From NCBI RefSeq assembly GCF_002837185.1, contig NZ_KZ477985.1:124001-188000 (forward strand): a stretch of 64,000 nucleotides of DNA, in the 5' to 3' direction. Made by a program: the position numbers and the translations under genes. Shown piece after piece: positions 27,442-35,823 of the stretch. The notes beneath the pieces were generated by a model that had not been told where the DNA came from, did not search any database, and worked only from the letters and a program-made list of their open reading frames with translations. Numbering within the stretch: the first letter of the stretch is position 1; each line of letters opens with the position of its first letter. This DNA comes from Pseudomonas fluorescens. GTDB lineage: Bacteria > Pseudomonadota > Gammaproteobacteria > Pseudomonadales > Pseudomonadaceae.

Positions 27442-29046
27442 TTATGGGGTGATACTGACGCCCGAAAACACGTTGCGGCCGAAGGGGCTCACTTTGAAAC
27501 CTTCGACTTTGGCGCTCAACGGCTGGTTGACCGTCGAATGGGCGACTGGCGTGATCGGCACCTGCTGCTTGAGCAGTTGCTGCGCCTGTTTGTACAGAAC
27601 AGTCCTTTGTTCGCGGTCGGTGACGACCTTGGCTTGCTTGATCAGCTTGTCGTACGCCGGGTCACACCACATGGAGTAGTTGTTCCCGCCGATGGCGTCG
27701 CAGCTGTAGAGGGTGCCCAGCCAGTTGTCCGGGTCACCGTTGTCGCCGGTCCAGCCGATCAGGCTGACATCGTGCTCACCGTTCTTGGTGCGCTTGATGT
27801 ATTCGCCCCATTCGTAGCTGACGATCTTCACTTTCAGGCCGATCTTGGCCCAATCGTTCTGCAGCATTTCAGCCATCAGCTTGGCGTTGGGGTTGTACGG
27901 ACGTTGTACCGGCATCGCCCAGAGGGTGATCTCGGTGCCTTCCTTCACACCGGCGGCCTTGAGCAGTTCCTTGGCTTTTTCCGGGTTGTAGGCGGCGTCC
28001 TTGATGCTGTCGTCGTAGGACCACTGGGTCGGCGGCATGGCGTTCACTGCCAGTTGCCCCGCACCCTGGTACACGGCGTTGAGGATGCTCTGCTTGTTCA
28101 CCGCCATGTCCAGCGCCTGGCGCACTTCAAGCTGGTCGAATGGCTTGTGGCGCACGTTGTAGGCGATGTAGCCGAGGTTGAAGCCCGGCTTGGTCAGCAG
28201 TTGCAGGTTCGGGTCGGCCTTGAGCGCGTCGACATCGGCAGGGCGCGGGTGCAGGGTGACCTGGCACTCGCCGGCCTTGAGCTTCTGCACACGCACCGAA
28301 GCGTCGGTGTTGATGGCGAAGATCAGTTGGTCGAGCTTGACCCTGCTCGGGTCCCAGTACTGTTTGTTCGCCACGTAGCGAATCTGCGAGTCTTTCTGGT
28401 AACGCTGGAACACAAACGGGCCGGTGCCGATCGGCTTCTGGTTGATATCGCTGGGTTTGCCTTCCTTGAGCAACTGCTCGGCATACTCGGCGGAGAGGAT
28501 CGCGGCGAAGCTCATGGCGATGTTTTGCACGAACGCGGCGTCGACCGTGTTCAAGGTGATCACCACGGTGTGCGGATCGGTTTTTTCGACCTTGGCGATG
28601 TTCTTGTTCAGGCTCATCCCGTTGAAGTAGGGGAACTCGGTAGGGTAGGCCTTGCGAAACGGATGGTCGGGGTCAAGCATGCGGTTGAAGGTGAACAGCA
28701 CGTCGTCGGCGTTGAAGTCGCGCGTCGGCTTGAATTCCTTGTTGCTGTGGAACTTCACCCCTTCACGCAGGTGAAACGTGTAGGTCAGCCCGTCTTCGGA
28801 AATATCCCATTTGGTTGCCAGCCCAGGCACTACGTCAGTTGCGCCTTTTTCGAACTCGACCAAGCGGTTGTACAACGGCTCTGCGGCATCGTTGTCGGTG
28901 GCGGTGGTGTATTGCGCGGTGTCAAAGCCTGCCGGGCTGCCCTCGGAGCAGAACACCAGGCTCTTCTTGTCGGCGGCTTGAGCCATGGTGGCCACGGCCA
29001 GAAGGCTGGTGGCAAACAGTGCGGATAGAACGGTGGTATGGCGCAT
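27442..29046 (-). CDS. Dipeptide/oligopeptide-binding protein, array member
   Basis: This 534-residue SBP_bac_5 protein has a signal peptide MRHTTVLSALFATSLLAVATMAQA. Family motifs include LVFCSEGSPAGFDTAQYTTATDNDAAEPLYNRLV, FHLREGVKFHSNKEFKPTRDFNADDVLFTFNRMLDP and IGWTGDNGDPDNWLGTLYSCDAIGGNNYSMWCD. It is very close to the next protein (29350-30978) across most of its length, for example TLWAMPVQRPYNPNAKLMAE versus VLWAMPVQRPYNPNAKLMAE, so the two arose by tandem duplication. Four such proteins feeding one DppBCDF transporter broaden the range of peptides taken up. Confidence 0.92.
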   Translation of the reverse strand: MRHTTVLSALFATSLLAVATMAQAADKKSLVFCSEGSPAGFDTAQYTTATDNDAAEPLYNRLVEFEKGATDVVPGLATKWDISEDGLTYTFHLREGVKFHSNKEFKPTRDFNADDVLFTFNRMLDPDHPFRKAYPTEFPYFNGMSLNKNIAKVEKTDPHTVVITLNTVDAAFVQNIAMSFAAILSAEYAEQLLKEGKPSDINQKPIGTGPFVFQRYQKDSQIRYVANKQYWDPSRVKLDQLIFAINTDASVRVQKLKAGECQVTLHPRPADVDALKADPNLQLLTKPGFNLGYIAYNVRHKPFDQLEVRQALDMAVNKQSILNAVYQGAGQLAVNAMPPTQWSYDDSIKDAAYNPEKAKELLKAAGVKEGTEITLWAMPVQRPYNPNAKLMAEMLQNDWAKIGLKVKIVSYEWGEYIKRTKNGEHDVSLIGWTGDNGDPDNWLGTLYSCDAIGGNNYSMWCDPAYDKLIKQAKVVTDREQRTVLYKQAQQLLKQQVPITPVAHSTVNQPLSAKVEGFKVSPFGRNVFSGVSITP

Positions 29047-29310
29047 GACGATCCCGATCCTTGTTTGTAGTTATCAACAGCGAGCGATCCCACTGGCCAC
29101 AGCCAGGGAGACATCACTGATCCCACACACAGCGAGTTCCTTTCTCAAATTTGGGCCTCTGCTGTCCTACGACGTTATGGGTCGCGGACTTCACAGTAAA
29201 TACGCCAAATCGGATTGACCTTGTAGGTAACGGAGACATGAAGCGCAGTTCATTACTGTAGGACAGCAGCGCTTAAAATGTGGTCTGTTTCCTACGGTCC
29301 AGGCGGATGA

Positions 29311-29344
29311 AATAACGGCGACGTTGTGACACGTCGCCGTTATT
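29311..29344 (-). terminator. Hairpin after the third binding-protein gene
   Basis: A perfect 14-bp stem (AATAACGGCGACGT with its inverse) around a 6-base loop lies 6 bases beyond the stop. On the minus strand it continues TTATTTCATC, a modest T-rich tail, so termination may be partial. The rest of 29047-29349 holds a spaced inverted repeat (29159-29170 and 29258-29269) and no gene. Confidence 0.6.
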
Positions 29345-29349
29345 GATCC

Positions 29350-30978
29350 TTACTTGCCGCTTACGCTGACGCCGTAGAAGGAGTTCAAGCCAAACGGGCT
29401 GATCTTGAAGTCCTGCACGGTGTTGCGCATGGGTTGATACACCGTCGAGTGCGCGATAGGTGTCATCGGAACTGCGTCTTTCAGAACATGTTGCGCCTGC
29501 TTGTACAGCTCGGTGCGTTTGGCGACATCCGAGGTTTTCTTGGCTTCTTTCACGATGCCGTCGAATTTCTTGTCGCACCACTTGGAGAAGTTGTTGCCCG
29601 ACAGCGAGTCGCAGCCGAACAGCACGTTCAGCCAGTTGTCCGGGTCACCATTGTCGCCGCTCCAGCCAATGATCATGGCCTGGTTCTCGCCGCCCTTGGA
29701 GCGCTTGATGTATTCGCCCCATTCGTAGCTGGTGATCTTGACCTTCAAGCCGATCTTGGACCAGTCGTTCTGCAGCATCTCGGCCATCAGTTTGGCGTTC
29801 GGGTTGTACGGACGCTGAACCGGCATGGCCCACAGCACGATCTCGGTGCCTTCCTTGATGCCGGCTTCCTTGAGCAGCGCCTTGGCTTTCTCAGGATTGT
29901 AGGCGGCGTCCTTGATGGTTGTGTCGTAGGACCATTGGGTCGGCGGCATGGCGTTGACGGCCAATTGACCGGCACCCTGGTACACCGAGTCGATGATCTG
30001 CTGCTTGTTCACCGACATGTCCAGCGCCTGACGTACGCGCAGGTCCGCCAGCGGGTTTGGCTGATCGCTGCCCTTGACCTTGTCCATCACGTTGTAGGCC
30101 ACGTAGCCCAGGTTGAAACCGGCCTGGTGCGGCAGTTTCAGGTCTTTGTCTTCACCCAGCGCCTTGAGGTCGGCCGGACGTGGGAACAGGGTGACCTGGC
30201 ATTCGTTTTTCTTGAGCTTCTGGATACGCACCGACGGATCAGTGGTGATGGCGAAGATCAGGTTATCGATCTTCACGTCATCAGGTTTCCAGTAGTCCTT
30301 GTTGCCGGTATAGCGAATGTTCGAGTCTTTCTGGTAGCTCTTGAACACGAACGGACCCGTACCGACCGGCTTCTGGTTGATGTCGGCGGGTTTGCCTTCC
30401 TTCAACAATTGCGCGGCGTATTCGGCGGATTGGATCGAGGCGAAGCTCATTGCCATGTTCTGAATGAACGCGGCGTCCACGGTGCCAAGGGTGAACTTGA
30501 CGGTGTGGTCATCGATTTTCTCGATGTTCTTGATGTTGGTGTCCATCCCCATGTCCGTGAAATACGGGAACTCGGTAGGGTAGGCCTTACGGAATGGATC
30601 GTCTTTATTGATCATCCGGTTAAACGTGAACAGTACGTCGTCGGCCGAAAATTCACGAGTCGGCTTGAAGTACGGTGTGGTGTGGAACTTGACGCCTTCG
30701 CGCAGGTGGAAGGTATACGTCAGGCCGTCAGGGGACACGTCCCAGCTGGTGGCAAGGCCAGGCACCACGGCGGTGCCGCCGCGTTCGAACTGGCTCAGGC
30801 GGTTGAACATGGTTTCGGCCGAGGCATCGAAGTCTGTTCCGGTGGTGTACTGGCCTGGGTCAAAACCGGCCGGGCTCCCTTCGGAGCAGAACACCAGGTT
30901 AGTTGCCGCTTGGGCAAATGGGGCTGCGGCCATAAGGCCAGCGCTCACTAATAACGGAAGGACTGCGTGTTTAAGCAT
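29350..30978 (-). CDS. Dipeptide/oligopeptide-binding protein, array member
   Basis: The 541-residue protein starts MLKHAVLPLLVSAGLMAAAPFAQA, a clear signal peptide; the ATG at 30978 has GAGG about 7 bases upstream and is preferred to the in-frame ATG at 31002. It shows the same family motifs as its neighbours (LVFCSEGSPAGFDPGQYTTGTDFDASAETMFNRL; FHLREGVKFHTTPYFKPTREFSADDVLFTFNRMI; IGWSGDNGDPDNWLNVLFGCDSLSGNNFSKWCD). Compared with the 27442 protein it has a short insertion (KVKGSDQPNPLADL) before the ALDMSVNKQQIIDSVYQGAGQ segment. Confidence 0.92.
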   Translation of the reverse strand: MLKHAVLPLLVSAGLMAAAPFAQAATNLVFCSEGSPAGFDPGQYTTGTDFDASAETMFNRLSQFERGGTAVVPGLATSWDVSPDGLTYTFHLREGVKFHTTPYFKPTREFSADDVLFTFNRMINKDDPFRKAYPTEFPYFTDMGMDTNIKNIEKIDDHTVKFTLGTVDAAFIQNMAMSFASIQSAEYAAQLLKEGKPADINQKPVGTGPFVFKSYQKDSNIRYTGNKDYWKPDDVKIDNLIFAITTDPSVRIQKLKKNECQVTLFPRPADLKALGEDKDLKLPHQAGFNLGYVAYNVMDKVKGSDQPNPLADLRVRQALDMSVNKQQIIDSVYQGAGQLAVNAMPPTQWSYDTTIKDAAYNPEKAKALLKEAGIKEGTEIVLWAMPVQRPYNPNAKLMAEMLQNDWSKIGLKVKITSYEWGEYIKRSKGGENQAMIIGWSGDNGDPDNWLNVLFGCDSLSGNNFSKWCDKKFDGIVKEAKKTSDVAKRTELYKQAQHVLKDAVPMTPIAHSTVYQPMRNTVQDFKISPFGLNSFYGVSVSGK

Positions 30979-31190
30979 GTTGGCCTCATGATTTGTTGTC
31001 ATTTTTGGTGGTGAGGGCGACCTCGTGAGTCGGCCTGCGGATACTTATGCAGGCGCCATACCCATTGCAAGATGTTGAACGGTTGCAAGCGCCAAACAGT
31101 GGGACGGGCGTACAAGAATGTCGCATTTATGAAAGTTTCGACATAATTTGTCTGTTTGACGGGTTTTTTCGGTGCGTCGGGCGCACCGGA

Positions 31191-31228
31191 AAAGCCCAAT
31201 CGAGGCGTCTAGTGCACTCGATTGGGGC
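31191..31228 (-). terminator. Terminator after the first binding-protein gene
   Basis: On the minus strand GCCCCAATCGAG pairs with CTCGATTGGGC across a 12-base loop and is followed by TTTT, 8 bases after the stop. It suggests the gene at 31236 can be transcribed on its own and that the next gene has further promoter input from 30979-31190. Confidence 0.8.
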
Positions 31229-31235
31229 GTTGTTG

Positions 31236-32837
31236 TTACTTATCTAGACTCACACCATAGAACGGTGTCAGCCCGAACGGGCTGATCTTGAAGTCGCGCA
31301 CGTGCTTGCGCATTGGCTGGAAAACCGTCGAGTTCGCAATAGGCGTTATAGGTACTTGTTCCTTAAGGATTTTTTGCGCCTGTTGATACCACTTGATGCG
31401 CTGTTCGCGATCGTTGCTGACCTTGGCCTGCTGCACCAGCTTGTCATACGCCGGGTTACACCACTTTGCGTAGTTGCTGCCCTTGACCGCGGCACAACTG
31501 TAGAGCACGCCGAGCCAGTTATCGGGGTCGCCGTTGTCGCCGGTCCAGCCATAAATCATCGCGTCATGTTCACCATTTTTGGCGCGCTTGATGTATTCGC
31601 CCCACTCATAGCTGACGATATTGGCCTTGATGCCGACCTTGGCCCAATCCTGTTGGATCATTTGTGCCGACATGCGCGCATTCGGGTTGGAGGCGCGTTG
31701 CACGGTCATCGCCCAGAGATTGATGGTGGTACCTGGTGCAACCCCTGCTTCTTTTAGTAGCGCCCGGGCCTTGGTTGGATCGTAAGGCGCATCCTTGATG
31801 GCCGGGTCATAAGACCACTGCGCCGGTGGCAGTGCGTTCTGCGCCAATTGTCCGGCACCCTGGTAAACCGCCTTGATGATCGCAGGCTTGTCGATGGCCA
31901 TATCCAGGGCCTGGCGCACTTTGAGCTGATCCAGCGGCGCATGGGTGACGTTGTACGCCAGGAAACCCAGGTTGAAGCCAGCCTGCTGGAGCACTCGCAA
32001 GTCAGGGTCCTGCTTCATCACCTCGATGTCGGCGGGGCGCGGGTAGCCGCTGACCTGGCATTCGCCGGCCTTGAGTTTCTGCAGGCGCGCGGCGGCGTCC
32101 GGGGTAATGGCGAATACCAGGTTGTCGAGTTTCACATCCTCGGGTTTCCAATACTGTTTATTGGCGGCGTAGCGGATCTGCGAGTCTTTCTGGTAGCGCT
32201 TGAACACGAACGGTCCGGTGCCCACCGGTTTCTGATTGATGTCCTCGGCCTTGCCTTGCTTGAGGAGCTGGGCGGCGTACTCGGCCGATTGCACCGAGGC
32301 GAAACTCATGGCCAGGTTCTGCACGAACGAGGCATCGACGTTGTTCAGGTTGAAGCGCACGGTGTGGTCGTCGAGTTTGTCGACGCTTTTGATCGTGGTG
32401 TTCAGGCCCATGTCGGTGAAGTAGGGCGATTCGGAGGGGTAGGCCTTGCGAAACGGGCTCTCGGCATCCAGCAGGCGGGTGAAGGTAAACACCACATCAT
32501 CGGCGTTGAAGTCGCGGGTCGGGGTGAAGAAGTCGGTGGTGTGAAACTTGACGCCATCGCGCAAGTGGAAGGTGTAGGTGAGGCCGTCTTCGGACACATC
32601 CCAGCGGGTGGCGAGGCCGGGCTCGACTTCGGTGCCGCCACGCTTGAACTGGGTGAGGCGGTTGAACACGGTTTCGGCGGAGGCGTCAAAGTCGGTGCCG
32701 CTGGTGTATTGGCTGGGGTCGAAGCCGGCGGGGCTGGCTTCGGAGCAGTACACCAGGGTGGTGGAGGCGTTGGCCAGCGGCATAAAGGCCAGCAGGCCTG
32801 CGGCAAGGAGGAGCGGTTTGAAGGCAATTCTGTCCAT
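31236..32837 (-). CDS. Dipeptide/oligopeptide-binding protein, first of the array
   Basis: This is a 533-residue SBP_bac_5 protein. The frame opens at 32948, but MDRIAFKPLLLAAGLLAFMPLANA at 32837 is a proper signal peptide. The mature part begins STTLVYCSEASPAGFDPSQYTSGTDFDASAETVFNRL and contains FHLRDGVKFHTTDFFTPTRDFNADDVVFTFTRLLD and YGWTGDNGDPDNWLGVLYSCAAVKGSNYAKWCN. It is close to the 27442 and 29350 proteins and more distant from the permease-linked one. It stands first in the dpp cluster, downstream of the SIMPL gene and its terminator. Confidence 0.92.
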   Translation of the reverse strand: MDRIAFKPLLLAAGLLAFMPLANASTTLVYCSEASPAGFDPSQYTSGTDFDASAETVFNRLTQFKRGGTEVEPGLATRWDVSEDGLTYTFHLRDGVKFHTTDFFTPTRDFNADDVVFTFTRLLDAESPFRKAYPSESPYFTDMGLNTTIKSVDKLDDHTVRFNLNNVDASFVQNLAMSFASVQSAEYAAQLLKQGKAEDINQKPVGTGPFVFKRYQKDSQIRYAANKQYWKPEDVKLDNLVFAITPDAAARLQKLKAGECQVSGYPRPADIEVMKQDPDLRVLQQAGFNLGFLAYNVTHAPLDQLKVRQALDMAIDKPAIIKAVYQGAGQLAQNALPPAQWSYDPAIKDAPYDPTKARALLKEAGVAPGTTINLWAMTVQRASNPNARMSAQMIQQDWAKVGIKANIVSYEWGEYIKRAKNGEHDAMIYGWTGDNGDPDNWLGVLYSCAAVKGSNYAKWCNPAYDKLVQQAKVSNDREQRIKWYQQAQKILKEQVPITPIANSTVFQPMRKHVRDFKISPFGLTPFYGVSLDK

Positions 32838-32880
32838 GGAGACCCCTGAAATCGCAACCCTGTAAAAGCTGCGCAAATGA

Positions 32881-32912
32881 AAACGGCGGTCACCGAGGTT
32901 ACCGCCGTTCAG
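32881..32912 (-). terminator. Terminator of the SIMPL-domain gene
   Basis: On the minus strand AACGGCGGTAACC and GGTGACCGCCGTT pair with one mismatch and lead into TTTTC, 17 bases beyond the stop. It separates the gene from the dpp array. Confidence 0.75.
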
Positions 32913-32928
32913 GGTTGTCAGGTAGGGG

Positions 32929-33642
32929 TCACTGCATCTGCACTTCAATCACGCCGTCTGCACTCATGTTGACCTGGCTGGTGCCGGCCTCCACTTCAGG
33001 CGTGGGCGCTGAATCGGCCATCGCCGCTTTCATCATCATGGCGCCGCGTGCATAGGGCATCGGATAGCCGTTGGTGTTGAAATTCAGGTTGACGATTTTG
33101 TAACCCTTGCCGCCGAGTGCATCGGTTGCCAGTTGCGCACGGGCCTTGAACGCTGCGACCGCGTCTTTGAGCATCGCATCTTCGCTGGCCTTGCGCGTGC
33201 TGTCAGCGATGGCGAAGTCCATGCTGTCCATTTTCAGAGTGTTCAACAGCTCGCCGGTGAGTTTGGACAGCGCCGGGAAGTCCGCGCTTTCCAGGCGCAG
33301 TTCGGCGCGTTCACGCCAGCCGGTGATTTTCTGGTTCTTGCTGTCGTAGATCGGGTAGCTGTTGCGGCTGCCTTGGCGCAGGGTCACGGCCTTGACTTCG
33401 CGGGCCTGGCCCAGGGCAGTGTTGATGCTGGTGGTGATTTCGGCGGCGAGCTTGGCCGGGTCGGCGTTCTGCGATTCGGTGTAGAGGGTCACGATCATCT
33501 TGTCGCGCGCCACTTCCTGGCTGACTTCGGCCCGCAGGGAGATCTGGTTGTAATGCAGTTCATCGGCGGCCATGGCCGGCAGGCTGGCCAGGGCGCTGGC
33601 GCCGAGGGTGAGGACAGCGGCACTGCGAATGAAACGGGACAT
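32929..33642 (-). CDS. SIMPL-domain (DUF541) periplasmic protein
   Basis: This 237-residue protein has a signal peptide MSRFIRSAAVLTLGASALASLPAMA and a SIMPL/DUF541 domain across most of the mature part. Its start HYNQISLRAEVSQEVARDKMIVTLYTESQNADPAKLAAEITTSINTAL shows the family pattern of a channel-like oligomerising fold, as does GWRERAELRLESADFPALSKLTGEL. E. coli relatives (YggE) are linked to oxidative-stress tolerance, but the molecular function is not established. AAGGAG lies 5 bases before the ATG. The same gene neighbours dpp and roxSR in P. aeruginosa. Confidence 0.85.
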   Translation of the reverse strand: MSRFIRSAAVLTLGASALASLPAMAADELHYNQISLRAEVSQEVARDKMIVTLYTESQNADPAKLAAEITTSINTALGQAREVKAVTLRQGSRNSYPIYDSKNQKITGWRERAELRLESADFPALSKLTGELLNTLKMDSMDFAIADSTRKASEDAMLKDAVAAFKARAQLATDALGGKGYKIVNLNFNTNGYPMPYARGAMMMKAAMADSAPTPEVEAGTSQVNMSADGVIEVQMQ

Positions 33643-33726
33643 GAAAGCTCCTTGAGATTGTCGTGTTCGGTATGACTGTAGACGGTGGGATCGGGTTCTT
33701 CGGGTTTAGGGATTTGTAAAAAGTTT

Positions 33727-33798
33727 CAAGCTGCAAGCTGCAAGCTACAAGTGAAAGCGAAGTTGACTTGCAGCTTGTAGCTTGCAGCTTGCAGCTTG
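33727..33798. repeat. 25-bp perfect inverted repeat made of a heptamer unit
   Basis: The left arm (33727-33751) is built from repeats of CAAGCTG/CAAGCTA and the right arm (33774-33798) is its exact reverse complement, with 22 bases between. It lies between the divergent SIMPL and roxS genes, 111 bases before the roxS ATG. An extruded hairpin would be very stable. Confidence 0.9.
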
Positions 33799-33908
33799 TG
33801 TCTTATAGCTGCAGCGCCCACTGCGTCAAAGAGCCACACACCCAATGCCGGGGCGCTGCTTCGTTTATACTCGTGCCGATCCGCCTGCAGCGCTCATCGG
33901 GAGAGCTC

Positions 33909-35171
33909 ATGCTCGCCGCCGTAAAACTGACTTCCGCCACCCGCCAGAACCTCTGGCGCCTGACGTTCATTCGCACCCTGGTATTGGCCGCACAGGCCGG
34001 TTCCGTCGGGCTTGCCTATTGGTTCGACCTGCTGCCGCTGCCCTGGCTGCAACTGGCCGTGACCCTCGGCTTCTCCAGCGTGCTGTGTGCGTTTACCGCC
34101 ATCCGCTTGCGTACCACCTGGCCGGTCACCGAGTTGGAATACGCGCTGCAATTGGCCTGCGACCTGTTTATCCACAGTGTGTTGCTGTACTTCTCCGGCG
34201 GTTCCACCAACCCGTTTGTGTCTTATTACCTGGTGCCACTGACCATTGCCGCCGTGACCTTGCCTTGGCGCTATTCGGTGGTGCTGTCGGGCATTGCGCT
34301 GACGCTGTACACGCTGCTGCTGGCGCAATTCTATCCCTTGCAAACCTTTCCGATCGCTCGGGAAAATCTGCAGATCTACGGGATGTGGCTCAGCTTTGCC
34401 TTGTCTGCCGCCGTCATCACGTTTTTTGCCGCGCGCATGGCCGAAGAGTTGCGCCGTCAGGAAGAGCTGCGCGCGATTCGCCGCGAAGAAGGCCTGCGCG
34501 ACCAGCAATTGCTGGCGGTCGCCACGCAGGCGGCAGGTGCCGCCCATGAGCTGGGCACGCCGCTGGCGACCATGAGTGTGCTGCTCAAGGAAATGACCCA
34601 GGACCATCACGACCCGGCGTTGCAGGATGACCTGAGCGTGCTGCAGGAACAGGTCAAGCAGTGCAAGTTGACCCTGCAGCAACTGGTACGCGCCGCCGAA
34701 GCCAATCGGCGTCTGGCGGTAGAGATACAGGATGTCACCCAGTGGCTTGACGAAGCCCTGAACCGCTGGCACTTGATGCGCCCCGAAGCCAGTTACCGTT
34801 TCAGCCTGTTGGGCCAGGGCAGTGTGCCGCGCATGGCGCCGCCGCCGGATCTCACCCAGGCCTTGCTCAACCTGTTGAACAATGCCGCCGATGCCTGCCC
34901 TGAAGGCCTTGGCGTGCAGCTGGACTGGGACGCGGAAAACGTCACCATCAGCATTCGTGACCACGGCGCGGGCGTGCCGCTGGCCATCGCCGAGCAGATC
35001 GGCAAACCCTTCTTTACCACCAAGGGCAAAGGTTTCGGCCTCGGCCTGTTTTTGAGCAAGGCCAGCGTGACCCGCGCGGGCGGCTCAGTGAAGCTCTATA
35101 GTCATGAGGAAGGCGGCACGCTCACCGAGCTGCGCCTGCCCCGTGTCGCACGAGGAGATATCGATGAGTGA
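33909..35171 (+). CDS. roxS: Redox-responsive sensor histidine kinase RoxS (PrrB/RegB family)
   Basis: This 420-residue inner-membrane kinase has about six hydrophobic helices in residues 20-180 (LTFIRTLVLAAQAGSVGLAYWF; FVSYYLVPLTIAAVTLPWRYSVVL). The H-box is AAGAAHELGTPLATMSVLLKEM with the phosphorylated His213. The HATPase domain has LLNLLNNAADACPEG (N-box), IRDHGAGVP and GKGFGLGLFLSKASV. RegB/PrrB/RoxS kinases sense respiratory state and tune terminal oxidases with their partner. The ATG at 33909 with GGGAGA upstream is chosen over an upstream open stretch. It overlaps roxR by 8 bases. Confidence 0.92.
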   Translation: MLAAVKLTSATRQNLWRLTFIRTLVLAAQAGSVGLAYWFDLLPLPWLQLAVTLGFSSVLCAFTAIRLRTTWPVTELEYALQLACDLFIHSVLLYFSGGSTNPFVSYYLVPLTIAAVTLPWRYSVVLSGIALTLYTLLLAQFYPLQTFPIARENLQIYGMWLSFALSAAVITFFAARMAEELRRQEELRAIRREEGLRDQQLLAVATQAAGAAHELGTPLATMSVLLKEMTQDHHDPALQDDLSVLQEQVKQCKLTLQQLVRAAEANRRLAVEIQDVTQWLDEALNRWHLMRPEASYRFSLLGQGSVPRMAPPPDLTQALLNLLNNAADACPEGLGVQLDWDAENVTISIRDHGAGVPLAIAEQIGKPFFTTKGKGFGLGLFLSKASVTRAGGSVKLYSHEEGGTLTELRLPRVARGDIDE

Positions 35172-35724
35172 CGAGATCCAAGTCGAAGGCGAAGAACTGC
35201 CGCACCTGTTGCTGGTAGATGATGACGCCACCTTTACCCGCGTGATGGCGCGCGCCATGAGCCGTCGCGGCTTTCGCGTCAGCACCGCAGGCTCAGCCGA
35301 AGAGGGCTTTACCATCGCCCAGGCCGACCTGCCGGACTACGCCGCGCTCGACCTGAAAATGGACGGCGACTCGGGCCTGGTGTTGTTGCCCAAGCTGCTC
35401 GAACTTGACCCGGAAATGCGCGTGGTGATCCTCACCGGCTATTCCAGCATCGCCACTGCCGTCGAAGCCATCAAGCGTGGCGCCTGCAACTATCTGTGCA
35501 AGCCGGCGGATGCCGATGACGTGCTCGCCGCGCTGCTTTCCGAGCACGCCGACCTCGATACCCTGGTGCCGGAAAACCCCATGTCGGTGGACCGCCTGCA
35601 ATGGGAACACATCCAGCGCGTGCTGACCGAGCACGAAGGCAACATCTCCGCCACTGCTCGGGCGTTGGGCATGCACCGCCGTACCTTGCAACGTAAATTG
35701 CAGAAGCGCCCGGTACGGCGCTGA
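35164..35724 (+). CDS. roxR: Response regulator RoxR (PrrA/RegA family)
   Basis: This 186-residue regulator has a receiver domain (LLLVDDDATFTRVMARAMSRRGF; phosphorylated Asp63 in ALDLKMDGDSGLVLLP; switch region VVILTGYSSIATAVEAIKRGACNYLCKPA) and a C-terminal Fis-type helix-turn-helix (HIQRVLTEHEGNISATARALGMHRRTLQRKLQKRPV). This is the highly conserved RegA/PrrA/RoxR layout. It is translationally coupled to roxS by an 8-base overlap. In pseudomonads RoxSR controls cyanide-insensitive and other terminal oxidases. Confidence 0.94.
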   Translation: MSDEIQVEGEELPHLLLVDDDATFTRVMARAMSRRGFRVSTAGSAEEGFTIAQADLPDYAALDLKMDGDSGLVLLPKLLELDPEMRVVILTGYSSIATAVEAIKRGACNYLCKPADADDVLAALLSEHADLDTLVPENPMSVDRLQWEHIQRVLTEHEGNISATARALGMHRRTLQRKLQKRPVRR

Positions 35725-35823
35725 ACGAACACTGAACAAGCTGCTTCAGGCCGCACGGAGCCCTGAACCGATCGCCTCTGATCGGTTCAAACGCCTGTCA
35801 TATTTCCCTACCGAGCCTGAACG

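Noticed and set aside
29180..29230. TTGGCGTATTTACTGTGA-like stretch considered as a sigma-54 promoter
   Set aside because: The GG element is present but the TTGC part at the required distance is not.
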